DNA of 51,606 nt from Mesostigma viride (Eukaryota > Streptophyta > Mesostigmatophyceae > Mesostigmatales > Mesostigmataceae), in assembly GCA_009746045.1 (NCBI GenBank), contig RPFO01001024.1, forward strand, positions 1 to 51,606. The letters run 5' to 3'. The notes below the pieces were generated by a model that was given only the letters and a program-made list of their open reading frames with translations, was not told the origin of the DNA and did not search any database. Of the stretch, positions 18,748 through 29,810 are shown piece by piece (within the stretch, counting starts at the first letter, position 1; each line of letters opens with the position of its first letter). The position numbers and the translations under genes were made by a program.

Positions 18748-20386
18748 CTATGCGATCCAGCCGGTCCACGACCTGTTTGTAGAGCTTGTGCCAAGGGGCA
18801 GCACCAAACAGATATGGGTGACGTTGCAAAAAACACCGGACTTGACGGAGCATAATGTCTCGGTCATAGTCTTTGACCAACAAACGATGCAAGAGTTCAA
18901 CAAGAGTCGTGATGAAATCGACACGATAAGAACAAAGACGGGAAAAACGATGTAACTGACTAAGAACAACACCATATTTTGCTGTGTGCGAAAGGAGACT
19001 GTGAATATCGGGGTAACGAATAAAAGGAATTTGCTGGTATTTTGGATCCTTGCGCTTATCATAGACAGCCGTACGCCAGCCCTTCTTGTTATGGGTAATG
19101 TTTTAAGATCGAGGTAATTACAATTAGTATCCTCCGACATGAGCGTGAGGGACGCTTGCGGGTAGATGCCAGGCAGACCGGCTGTGAGATATACAAATGG
19201 GTTGTCGAAAGCAATGTCAGACATCATCAATGTATCGACATGTGTGGATAAAACGCTTGATGAGAACATCATCGTTTGAGGCAATGAGATTCTCCATGAA
19301 TGCAAGCTTATAAGTGTATATATAGAGGTTTGCAAGGAGCCCGGCACAGTTAGTGCCCATAGGGATGCCGATAGCTTGTTGGTATATACATTGCCCGCAA
19401 AACAAATGAAGGTGTTATCAACAAGATAAGAGATCCAATGAACAAGGTCAGCCTTCGTGATAGTATAATTATAAGCATCCCGCACCGTCGATAGCACCTG
19501 CATGCCGCAATCCCTGAGAGCCACTACGTTGCCGTGGGCTTGGTCTGAGAAACACGCACGTGCAGTATCTAAACGAGCTTTCAAATCGTGCAAATCTAGT
19601 GAGGTATATAGAGTGGTGAAATCATAGGTGGCTATGGGCATAGGTATACGCTTCTCTGCTGCTGTCTTAGAACGGCTAAGGGCGGCAAGGCGTAGGCCGC
19701 GCATACTTGGGCTGAGTCTATGACGATCCAACTACCAGCGCATTCATACCCGGCATTCGACAACACCTCCACCCATAATGCATTGGCTTCGGGGAGAAGA
19801 GCATTCAAAGCATAGCAGATGAGTTTCGAGAGAGGCATCAGTGGGGCGGAATGCGACGCAGCAATGGTGCGCAAAGCAACAGGAGTTTTGTGAGATACAG
19901 ATATGGGAACGTAGTGGTGGTGGCGCGTCGCTGCCGCTTAAGGAATGCCCGAGCAACAATGTGTTGGCTGTGCAGAAAAGCCCGATGAGCAGCAGTGATA
20001 CTGGCGGTGGACTGTGCACGCTGAACATAGGTAGGGCTGGACGCCAACTCGTGTTGCAAAGTAGCAAGGTAGTAGTGCTTCTTGCAGATACAAGCAAAGT
20101 TGTTGGCACTCTTGTCAACACACGTGATGATAAAGTCCTGCTTGAAGTGGTCAAGAAGTGCTTTATCTGTGGTGACAGTTGAGCCAGGTGGTGCTGTGGA
20201 CCTGCCGGAGACGGTAATCAAGCCTGGTGAGACGTGCATTGCATTCTTGAATGACGGCGCGAAACCACGGTTCCATGGCAAGGGGAGCAAGCTGTAGGTC
20301 CGTGCAAAATTATGGCATTGCAGAATTTGCGCAGTAATGTTGAGAGCAGTGCATTCACCTCTTTGGCACACGTGCGCTGGACCCAC
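18748..20386 (-). pseudogene. Penelope-type reverse transcriptase
   Basis: Motifs in order: FIITCVDKSANNFACICKKHYY (fingers, about 20070-20140), LSKLICYALNALLPEAN, TYDFTTLYTSLDLHDL (motif A Asp, about 19600-19640), VDNTFICFAG, GIPMGTNCAGLLANLY (motif B, about 19330-19370) and CRYIDDV (catalytic DD, about 19220). The thumb (LHRFSRLC...VDFITTLVELLH) lies near 18900-18960. DFTTLYTSL and GIPMGTN are hallmark Penelope motifs, a clade sister to telomerase RT. The motifs lie in at least three frames, so the copy is dead. Confidence 0.8.
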
Positions 20387-20730
20387 GGCCGAAACTTGGT
20401 GCCTTTGGCAAAAAGGCCTACAAGCGTGTGGCTCGGCAGGATGCGGAGGTCAGCGGTCATGACGTGTTGTGAGGTGCCGGGATCAAGGTACTTGAAATAC
20501 CGTTGTTGTTGGCAGGGGCAGGGCCCTGCCAAGATGGTGGCCAGAGCTCTCGGTGGGCGTTGTATCGCGGCTGACCTTCCCGTTGCTGAAAACCATTTGT
20601 CCCAAGGTGGGAGAGTAATGCCAGGCGGCAATGGGAGTGCCGAAAGTGTTGCGCACCACGAGCGGCATCCCAGCCTAGCTGCACTTGCGGCAAATGCAGA
20701 ATGTGTGGCAAACACATGCAGCTCATCCAT
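20387..20730 (-). pseudogene. CxC linker region of Penelope-like element
   Basis: GPCPCQQQRYFKYLDPG followed by HVMTADLRILPSHTLV and KGTKFRPW. A CxC pair followed by HVxTxDLxI and (K)GxKFR is the linker signature of N-terminal-endonuclease Penelope elements. The N-terminal part (LPPWDKWFSATGR) is unassigned. Confidence 0.65.
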
Positions 20731-21123
20731 CGCAGCATGAATGAAAGGTGAGATCAGTAAAAGACGCGTACGCAGTGTGCATCTGCATTCCCATTGACAC
20801 GGTGCCGAATGATACGTGAGAGAAGGCCTCGCAGACTAGTGGCATGGGAGCGGGGGACTTGCAGATCAGCTGGGGAGCACGACCCGACGGCAATGTGTAA
20901 GCTGGTAAGCTTCTTCAAGCTGCAGGCTTCGAGATAGGATGCATGAAAGTTGCCGCGTTGCATAAGCCGAGACATGTGACGTAGACAGCGGAGACTGGTG
21001 GAGTAAAGGGAAGGAGCGGGGGACACATGTGTGGAAGGTGGAGGGGCAGGGGTGACGCTGGGGGGATAGGGGCGATATGGGTGGAGATTGTGCTTCAGAC
21101 GCCAGGGCACGGATGAACATAAG

Positions 21124-21577
21124 CTAGGCCGGGCGAGGACGGGGGGGAGGCGGGCGGCGGCGAGACCGAGCTTTGAAGCTCTTGCCTTCAATGCAAAAAC
21201 CGTGGGGCAGAAATGCATGTAACATTCGTTTCCAAAAGGTTTCCCGATGCCCTGCGGCTTTGCGAAAAGCTGCGCCGGTAAGGGTGCCGGGGACATGTTC
21301 CAAGGGTACGACCCGCCAATCCCACCACCCGTATTGGGTCATGGCGCCATGTAGGGGGGTGTCGTCGTTGGCGGCATGCAGGGCGGCCAATATGAAGGGG
21401 GCGTGCCGCTCGGACATCATGTCCGAACAGTGTTCCTGAAAACGCGTCCAGGCATCCCGTTGCGTCTGGCCAACGTAGATACGCTGAGGGTACCTGCGGT
21501 TGTAAATGGCATAAATGACGCGGCGGGTGGTTTCGGCCGGGTGTGGGTGTAACGTGCCAAACCCATCGGCCAGGCAC
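21124..21577 (-). pseudogene. GIY-YIG endonuclease domain of Penelope-like element
   Basis: IYAIYN followed by RIYVGQT is the GIY-YIG pair (about 21460-21520). It is followed by the catalytic-type Arg in RDAWTRFQEHC and Glu in WRVVPLEHV. A Lys/Arg/Pro-rich tail (KSFKARSRRRPPPPRPRP) stops at 21124. The upstream part reads in a second frame, so there is a frameshift near 21430 or an earlier start. This nuclease would nick target DNA for target-primed reverse transcription. Confidence 0.7.
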
Positions 21578-21599
21578 GTTGGGAAAGATCGTTTCTATC

Positions 21600-22612
21600 T
21601 ACGGGACCATCGTCCCGGTTTGTTGCCTGCCTGAGAGGGGAAGGGAATCACTATACTATGGGCTACTTGCTGTCATCACAGCGTAGGCCCAGAGGCATTA
21701 TAATGATTACCTTCTTGTGTTCTTGCAATTGCAGTTGAACAAGATTATGCGTCAGACATGATTGTATTAAAAGGAATAGATTCGTAGCTCAGTTGACTGA
21801 GTTGGGTGAGTCGGCGGATTGCGAGACGACTGTCTTGTCCATCGTCCTTGCACGCATTTATGCCAAGCAGTGCCACTAGGTCGGCACTCGGCACCAGCTC
21901 AGTGGCTGATCCACTCGTGTGGCCCAAATTCACCCGTCACTAAGTTACGGCCTGAAGTTCATTGTAGTGTGCCGAACTACGGGTCGAACATAGGGCTGAT
22001 CCGGCCACTATCCATGTCCTTGGCAACAATCGTTGCCATTATGCCTCGGACGTACATCTATCGATATATGTCACAATATCGCCAGTATTACCTCTAGATA
22101 TCAGTCACCGATACACATGTAGCCATGTATGCCCAAAGGTGCTGATATCGAATCACTCAATCTTGGCAACATTTGACGATAGTATAGCTACTCTTTTGCT
22201 AGTATTTTTTAACCTATTTATCCTTTTGCCAAACTTCCAAGTGCTCGCTAGGCTCGACCCTAGTCGGCACGCTACACTCCTCCCCCCTTATCAGGGAAGG
22301 GATCCCACTCCCTTCGAGCGAAGGTTTCAAATAGTTTGGCTCAATGATACTCTATCCAGACCTTGGCCTCGTTACCTTCTCCCTAGGCTTCCCTTAGTCA
22401 CGCATCAAGCCGGGTATCCGCTGGAGCCCACCCTATACAGTGATTCGAGGCAGGCGCGCACAATCGGGGGCACGATCGGACGGCAGGCGCGCACGATCCT
22501 AGCCACAGCGATCGGGGGCACGATCCTGGGCACTAGCGATCGGAGGGGGGGCGTACTCGAATAGGGACTCTCCCCACGGATAGACCTGCCCCGGCAGGAT
22601 TTTTTTTTTTTG
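21600..22612. other. Non-coding region with short GC repeats
   Basis: No gene recognised. Short imperfect repeats of GGCAGGCGCGCAC and CGATCGGGGGCACGATC lie at about 22448-22545. A T11 tract at 22600-22611 precedes the next ORF. Confidence 0.4.
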
Positions 22613-22864
22613 CTACAGTGGGCGAGTGGAGTTGGTAAGCGACAAATGCGTGCGCTGTAAGCGCCGGAGGCGACGGAGAGTATGGTCATCCTTGCAGTGA
22701 TGGTTATGGCGCGTGTTGATGCGACAACGCTTCCGCCATTCCTTGGAGGAGATACGATAGGGGAACTGCCGAGAAATAGCAGTGTACTTCCGGTAATCAA
22801 TGCCACTTGATTGCCCTATTCTGTGGAGGGTAAGAGCATGCCAGAAAGTCATAAGGTGTTTCAT
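22613..22864 (-). CDS. Small basic hypothetical ORF
   Basis: From an ATG at 22864 it encodes 83 residues rich in Arg, Lys and His (EWRKRCRINTRHNHHCKDD; LRRLRRLQR). It lies 1.0 kb upstream of the Penelope endonuclease on the same strand and could be a displaced N-terminal part of that element. No family was recognised. Confidence 0.3.
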   Translation of the reverse strand: MKHLMTFWHALTLHRIGQSSGIDYRKYTAISRQFPYRISSKEWRKRCRINTRHNHHCKDDHTLRRLRRLQRTHLSLTNSTRPL

Positions 22865-23390
22865 GATGATTCAGATGCACTGAGAGCTAAGACATCAAAC
22901 AGAACCAGAGCGGAGCATATTGAGGTATAAGTCAATATAATCACTGCGTAACACCCGTTACGCGATAGCGCCGGGTGGTCCATGATGCATCTCCCCGGGG
23001 CAGGATGTGGCTAACAACACAGCTGAAAGGACTCGGAACATGTTGTGGATTCCCGGTGGGGGGGCCTTCCAATTGTCATACTTGACACCTCTTTCCTGTA
23101 ACAAAAAGATTTCCCTTCTTCATGTTCCAGATGAGTCACCGTGCTCCTGCCTTTGTGTTTTTTTGGCGTTTGTAAAGAGATATCATTGGGAGGGTTAACA
23201 AAAGCAAAGGCTGATGCCTGATATAATTTGCCGTGTGTGGGGCCTTATCCTTGGTTAGTCTCTCAAGTGCCCTCAGAAAAACACGAGAGTAGCACACACA
23301 GCGCGCAGCCCATGCAGCCGAGCTCCCTCAGTAAGAGTAAAAGAGAAAGGACAAGAACAGCAAAACAAACAAGAAAAAGAAAAAGAACAT
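22865..23390. other. Non-coding flank of SDR copy 2
   Basis: No gene seen. An A/G-rich AAGAAAAAGAAAAAG stretch at about 23370-23388 directly precedes the SDR element. Confidence 0.4.
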
Positions 23391-25352
23391 TCATGTCCCA
23401 CGTAGCTCCCACAAAAACCAGCATCTTCATTAAAACAATAAGTGGAAGCATACATGTGACACTAATTGACATGCCCGGAGGCACGCCGTTCAAGGCCCTT
23501 CATGAAGTACGTTGCCCTAGAGGCAACCAAGACAAGGGTGGGTGGGTGGGGAGCAAAGAAAGAGGCCGACAAAACCAGCCAGAGCGGCTTTTAGTCGCAA
23601 AACCTCCCTTATCCCTAGCTAACTGACGTCATTAAACCCTTATGTTTAGTGGATGCTAGTAAGACGCTAACCGTACAGACCGGGGGTAGAATATCCCGAA
23701 TCTGCACGGCTAGTATTAAATAATGCGTAGGTTGTTCTTTTCAGGGGCACTGCACCTCACGCCCCGTTCCGCCCGGGTATAATCAACCCAAGCGCGGAAC
23801 GCACATTTTATTTAATTCATTTTTCAACCATGCACTATATTGCATCTACTAATCACAAAAGCTCTAGCCAAACAGCTACGAGTAAACACTGCGACCTATA
23901 AGCCGCTCATCCAGCGGCCTCTTGTTCCCGCATTCACGTATAGAAGAAACTCCGTTCAAAGAACCCCGATTCATGTCCCACGTAGCTCCCACAAAAACCA
24001 GCATCTTCATTAAAACAATAAGTGGAAGCATACATGTGACACTAATTGACATGCCCGGAGGCACGCCGTTCAAGGCCCTTCATGAAGTACGTTGCCCAAT
24101 CACCCCCGCCCTGGCTTTCCCTTGAAGCCGCACTCCACCTTGCTCGTTGTCACAAGTGACCGCCCTGCCGCAAAACGGGAGCCCCCCCACATCGGGAGGC
24201 GTGTGCCCGGCGGCTGTGGATGCATGGCCAGGCCCAAAAAGGCCCAGCGCATTTGCACTGCGATTGCGCACGGCCAGCCTATCATGACCCCTCTCGGGGC
24301 CCCGAGTCGGTACCGCTATGGCCGTCTCCCCATAGACCCGGGGTGCTTCGAGAAAAAACGTGGACCTAGCCCAGGCCCCGCCAGCCCGGATGCCCGAGGC
24401 CACAGCCCCAGGCACCTGGCTGAACGAGAGTCCGTTCAGCCAAGACCGCATTCCCCCCGAGGTTTCTATGCGTGGGGAAAAAATTTCTAGCTTAGACGCT
24501 TTTCCCATCGCCGTCCCCAGCCCCAACCACCCCCCCCTCGGCGGAAGGCAATTGCAAAGTTTGCTGGCCAGCAGCAATTTCCGAAGAAAAAGCCGCAGGC
24601 CGCGGACCGAGACACGGGTCGCCAGTGCCAGCCATCCGGCTCCAACCCGGGGTGCAAGCATCCCCAGGTACGGAGCACCAGCTCGCGCACTGGGCCGACC
24701 AAGCGACAGTTGAGCACCTGTCACGGCATCCGGCCCACCAAAGACCCCAAGCTGGGGAAAAGGTGCGGACCGGAGGTAATCTTTTTCTTTTCTTTTAGTT
24801 AACCGGGCGAGGAACTACGCCTGACCGGTTAACAACTGGAAGTCTCACCACTGGCCAAGTGGCCAGTGCAACCAGTGCTTTTGGGATTTTGCTCCGCAGC
24901 ACCCATAGCTGCGGCTGCCGCCGCAACGACAACGAGCAAAGAAAGAGGCCGACAAAAACAGCCAGAGCGGCTTTTAGTCGCAAAACCTCCCTTATCCCTA
25001 GCTAACTGACGTCATTAAACCCTTATGTTTAGTGGATGCTAGTAAGACGCTAACCGTACAGACCGGGGGTAGAATATCCCGAATCTGCACGGCTAGTATT
25101 AAATAATGCGTAGGTTGTTCTTTTCAGGGGCACTGCACCTCACGCCCCGTTCCGCCCGGGTATAATCAACCCAAGCGCGGAACGCACATTTTATTTAATT
25201 CATTTTTCAACCATGCACTATATTGCATCTACTAATCACAAAAGCTCTAGCCAAACAGCTACGAGTAAACACTGCGACCTATAAGCCGCTCATCCAGCGG
25301 CCTCTTGTTCCCGCATTCACGTATAGAAGAAACTCCGTTCAAAGAACCCCGA
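23391..25352 (-). mobile_element. SDR mini-element, family 1, copy 2 (inverted)
   Basis: On the minus strand: A1 25352-24934, internal 24933-24098, B1 24097-23971, A2 23970-23551, spacer 23550-23518, B2 23517-23391. All segment lengths match copy 1 (1344-3310) except for a few bases in the internal region. Sequence is near-identical to copy 1, so one copy is recent or gene conversion has kept them alike. The two form 1.96-kb inverted repeats enclosing 20 kb. No coding capacity was found. Confidence 0.75.
23536..23550 (+). other. G-quadruplex motif in SDR spacer (copy 2)
   Basis: GGGTGGGTGGGTGGG directly before the A2 repeat on the plus strand, equivalent to 3151-3165 (minus) in copy 1. Confidence 0.75.
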
Positions 25353-26145
25353 AAACACAGACACATAGTGCAATATGTGAGCGGAATGATGGAGGAAGGT
25401 GAGAGGGGGACATCGTATCGAATGTGTATAGGCATTGAGGCAGCCGAAGCGTCCCATCCCCGGGTACATTCGTGGCTTTCAAAAAAGCCACAACCTGCGT
25501 GGAAGAGGAAAATGTAGGAACGATGAGTATGATCCTGAAAACGAGGTTGAGGAAACGCGGAGAGGAAGTGCCGGCCGCTGAAACGATTCCGATGGAACTG
25601 TGGGTTTCGCCGACATGAGGCGGTGCAGCTGACTATCTCTATGGTGTCATGTGTGACCGGGAGTGCCGGTTCACGTGCGCACTCGCCGGGGCTAGCCCGA
25701 CGACATGTGTGCTTGGTTGCCCACACGGCTGAAATCCTCTTGCCCGTCATGCAAAGGCCACGCCTCCTAGCCGAAAACGAACTATATTAAATGTCGCATG
25801 TATGGTATGTTTAGGTTAATATGTTAATCATGGGCGGCAACCATATCAAAGACAAAATAGCCCCCTTCCATGTATAGTATTTAGCTCAGCCTGCTTCAAC
25901 ATATCTGAATAAACATGGGAAAGGAATCCTTTGTTTCCCAAGGCAGGAACAGCATACCAAACTTCACATATACCTGGGGTGCCCGCAGCTGGTTTCTTCG
26001 TGCTCCCAGCCCCAGTTTACAACACGCCACCAATCATCGATAAACATGGTGCATTCTGATCTGGCCAAGGAAAGAGGTTTAAATACTTACCAACATTCCG
26101 CTACTAAGTGGAGCCCCAGCAGCGTGTTTTATATATATATTAAAT
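25353..26145. other. Non-coding stretch
   Basis: No recognisable gene. A minus-strand frame (25750-25354) is open for about 130 codons, is Cys-rich and has no recognisable motif; it is probably chance. Confidence 0.4.
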
Positions 26146-26730
26146 ATATAATTACTTACAGCAGAGTGAAATCACTCAAACCAAAGCAAACGCCCAGCTA
26201 TAAACCTATATACAGAGCCATGTCAAAGCTCTATACTACGATAAGACCAATGGAAACGCCTAACGGGAGGAACCTAATAGCCCTGCTGCACCGCAAAATC
26301 AGCCCGCGTACGGCGGAGCATGATGTCCGCCATGGCCCGAGTCAGCGCCACCGACAAGCGCTGACGCCAATATGACGTCCAGGTCCGCGCCGACCATGGG
26401 GCCCGCTGGCCCTCCAGGTCCAGCCGGTCCTCCTGGAGCCGGCAACACTCCTTGAAGAAGGCGGAGGTCAGGGGCCCCATGGCCCCAAACTCCTCCAGGA
26501 CAAAGGGCACCACACGATGGTGCCCGACGTCGCCGTAGGCCAGGAGCTTGGCCCGCTCCGCCCGGTCCGCCGTGTAACCTGCCGTGAGGGAGGCCCCAGC
26601 CACGTGGCTAAGAGCCAAGGGCCGCGCCACCGAAACGTCAATAAGCAGATGCCGGCCACCCCCCTCAAAGTCCAGCACCACGATGTCAGGCCGGTGGTGG
26701 GGGGAATAGAAGGCAGCGCCATCCGCATCC
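26146..26730 (-). mobile_element. LINE copy a, 5'-truncated (3' UTR and endonuclease end)
   Basis: It matches the 3' end of the full-length LINE at 29664-38907. It includes the 3' UTR (TTACTTACAGCAGAGTG...), the stop region and the C-terminal endonuclease part to HRPDIVVLDFEGGG, and breaks at 26730 in the codons for the DADGAAFYS segment. It is separated from the plus-strand copy by an AT-rich joint (TATATGTTTTATATATATG). Confidence 0.85.
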
Positions 26731-26746
26731 TATATGTTTTATATAT

Positions 26747-28137
26747 ATGTCCTGTCGGCCTTGGCGCAGCTGGTCCCGGGCCCCGACCTACCGCCCCATG
26801 CTATTGGCATTGCCTCCCTGCCTGCACGGATATGGGTGGCTGTTGTCTGACTCGTGCCGCCCGGCTGGCCCCAGCAGCATTTTTGGGCTCCGTCGCTCAG
26901 TCGTGGGCGGAAAGCTGCCGGCTCCTGCCCCTTTTGGCAACGGCAGCGCCTGACCTCCTGGACCCCAGCAGCCCTTTGCCCTTCGTCACCGCCATCCAGG
27001 AGGCCTATGCTGAGATCCAGCAGGCCTGTTCTCCCGTCCGTGCCGCTCAGTCAGGCGGTACAGCGCCGCCTCCCTCGCGGCACTCCCTCGGTCGCCTCCG
27101 TTCAATCTCCCGCCGCATTCCCTGCTCGCGTCATCGATAAACACCAGAAAACCTACGCGGGTATTCTGCACACGGCTGATTGGATGGCTCTTTTCGCGGA
27201 CCTCAACGCCCAGGGACGTGCGTGGCTGTTCTCGCTTTCATTGCGGAGTGTGGGCTTGGCGTACCTTCGTTATGGCCCCCCCATTCGCCTTAGCTCCCAG
27301 CCACTACTCGGTGGCGCTCCGGCACCAGCTATTTGCCCCGCAGCCTCTTCTAGCTGGCCGGGCGGCCTTGTGGTAGCTGTGGGCAGCCGCTGGATCCCAC
27401 GGGGACTCACTACCTTGCCTGCATGGGGGGCCAGCAGAATCAGAATTGGTATTTGTATTTGCACACTGTCCTCCTGACGGTGGTGCTCGCCATGGTTCGG
27501 TCGGTTTTCCCCCGGCACGTGAACATCCAGTCCGAGGATGCGGATGGCGCTGCCTTCTATTCCCCCAAACACGGGCCTGACATCGTGGTGCTGGACTTTG
27601 AGGGGGGCGGCCGGCATCTGCTTATTCAATGTTTCGGTGGCGCGGCCCTTGGCTCTTAGCCACGTGGCTGGGGCCTCCCTCACGGCAGGTTACACGGCGG
27701 ACCGGGCGGAGCGGGCCAAGCTCGATCCTGGCCTACGGCGACGTCGGGCACCATCGTGTGGTGCCCTTTGTCCTGGAGGAGTTTGGGGCCATGGGGCCCC
27801 TGACCTCCGCCTTCTTCAAGGAGTGTTGCCGGCTCCGGGAGGACCGGCTGGACCTGGAGGGCCAGCGGGCCCCATGGTCGGCGCGGACCTGGACGTCATA
27901 TTGGCGTCAGCGCTTGTCGGTGGCGCTGACTCGGGCCATGGCTGACATCATGCTCCGCCGTACGCGGGCTGATTTTGCGGTGCAGCAGGGCTATTAGGTT
28001 CCTCCTGTTAGGCGTTTCCATCGGTCTTATCGTAGTATAGAGCTTTGACATGGCTCTGTATATAGGTTTATAGCTGGGCGTTTGCTTTGGTTTGAGTGAT
28101 TTCACTCTGCTGTAAGTAATTATATTTTTAATATATA
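26747..28137 (+). mobile_element. LINE copy b, 5'-truncated
   Basis: It begins within the RT thumb (ALAQLVPGPDLP) and runs through the CCHC and restriction-like endonuclease to the 3' UTR and the AT tail. Several indels shift the frame (for example near 26840, 27050, 27640 and 27720), so it is a pseudogene. It faces copy a head to head. Confidence 0.85.
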
Positions 28138-28178
28138 TTCATTGAGAATGATAGATTACGGAGGTGAGATAGGCATGC

Positions 28179-28353
28179 AACATATAAGGAAATTAAGGCT
28201 ATTAGGTTCCTCCCGTTAGGAGTTTCCATTGGTCTTATCGTAGTATAGAGCTTTGACATGGCTCTGTATAGAGGTTTATAGCTGGGCGTTTGCTTTGGTT
28301 TGAGTGATTTCACTCTGCTGTAAGTAATTATATTATTATAACATATAAGGAAA
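28179..28353 (+). mobile_element. LINE copy c, 147-bp 3' end with 14-bp target duplication
   Basis: Only the stop region and 3' UTR are present (28193-28339). AACATATAAGGAAA occurs at 28179-28192 and 28340-28353, a clear 14-bp target site duplication. It gives the element's 3' end as CTGTAAGTAATTATATTATTAT. Confidence 0.85.
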
Positions 28354-28399
28354 AACCCGAAAACTGGGAGAATAAATATTTTATATATTTTAATATATA

Positions 28400-29660
28400 T
28401 TTTAATATATATTAAAAATATAATTACTTACAGCAGAGTGAAATCACTCAAACCAAAGGAAACGCCCAGCTATAAACCTATATACAGAGCCATGTCAAAG
28501 CTCTATACTACGATAAGACCAATGGAAACGCCTAACGGGAGGAACCTAATAGCCCTGCTGCACCGCAAAATCAGCCCGCGTACGGCGGAGCATGATGTCA
28601 GCCATGGCCCGAGTCAGCGCCACCGACAAGCGCTGACGCCAATATGACGTCCAGGTCCGCGCCGACCATGGGGCCCGCTGGCCCTCCAGGTCCAGCCGGT
28701 CCTCCCGGAGCCGGCAACACTCCTTGAAGAAGGCGGAGGTCAGGGGCCCCATGGCCCCAAACTCCTCCAGGACAAAGGGCACCACACGATGGTGCCCGAC
28801 GTCGCCGTAGGCCAGGATCGAGCTTGGCCCGCTCCGCCCGGTCCGCCGTGTAACCTGCCGTGAGGGAGGCCCCAGCCACGTGGCTAAGAGCCAAGGGCCG
28901 CGCCACCGAAACGTCAATAAGCAGATGCCGGCCACCCCCCTCAAAGTCCAGCACCACGATGTCAGGCCGGTGGTTGGGGGAATAGAAGGCAGCGCCATCC
29001 GCATCCTCGGACCGGATGTTCGCGTGGGGGAAAACCGACCGAATCATGGCGAGCACCACCGTCAGGAGGACAGTGTGCAAATACAAATACCAATTCTGAT
29101 TCTGTTGGCCCCCCATGCAGGCAAGGTAGTGAGTCCCCGTGGGATCCAGCGGCTGCCCACAGCTACCACAAGGCCGCCCGGCCGGAACAAGAGGCTGCGG
29201 GGCAAATAGCTGGTGCCGGAGCGCCACCGAGTAGTGGCTGGGAGCCAAGGCGAATGGGGGGCCATGGGAAGAGCACGAAGGTACGCCGAGCCCACACTCC
29301 GCAAGGAAAGCGAGAACAGCCACGCACGTCCCTGGGCGTTGAGGTCCGCGAAAAGAGCAATCCAATCAGCCGTGTGCAGAATACCCGCGTAGGTTTTCTG
29401 GTGTTTATCGATGACGCGAGCAGGGAATGCGGCGGGAGATTGAACGGAGGCGACCGAGGGAGTGCCGCGAGGGAGGTGGCGCTGTACCGCCTGAGCGGCA
29501 CGGACGGGAGAACAGGCCTGCTGGATCTCAGCATAGGCCTCCTGGATGGCGGTGACGAAGGGCAAAGGGCTGCTGGGGTCCAGGAGGTCAGGCGCTGCCG
29601 TTGCCAAAAGGGGCAGGAGCCGGCAGCTTTCCGCCCACGACTGAGCGACGGAGCCCAAAA
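28400..29660 (-). mobile_element. LINE copy d, 5'-truncated
   Basis: It carries the 3' UTR, restriction-like endonuclease, CCHC motif and RT tail, and breaks after GGAGCCCAAAAA at 29660. It lies head to tail with the full-length copy that follows. Its 3' flank is a TTTTAATATATA repeat (28379-28410). Confidence 0.85.
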
Positions 29661-29810
29661 ATGCTTTTAATATATATTAAAAATATAATTACTTACAGCA
29701 GAGTGAAATCACTCAAACCAAAGCAAACGCCCAGCTATAAACCTATATACAGAGCCATGTCAAAGCTCTATACTACGATAAGACCGATGGAAACGCCTAA
29801 CGGGAGGAAC

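Larger units (their letters stand above)
18504..21590 (-). mobile_element. Penelope-like element, Chlamys type (N-terminal GIY-YIG), decayed
   Basis: The minus-strand order is GIY-YIG endonuclease (21577-21124), CxC linker (about 20530-20390) and Penelope-type RT (20386-18748). An endonuclease before the RT, with a CxC linker, defines the permuted Chlamys/Naiad clade; canonical Penelope elements have the endonuclease at the C-terminus. At least four frameshifts break the ORF. A second RT fragment of the same family is at 41160-41800 on the plus strand. Confidence 0.75.

Noticed and set aside
25354-25750. Cys-rich minus-strand ORF beside SDR copy 2
   Set aside because: No ordered metal-ligand pattern or homology, and the frame runs into the SDR repeat; probably chance.
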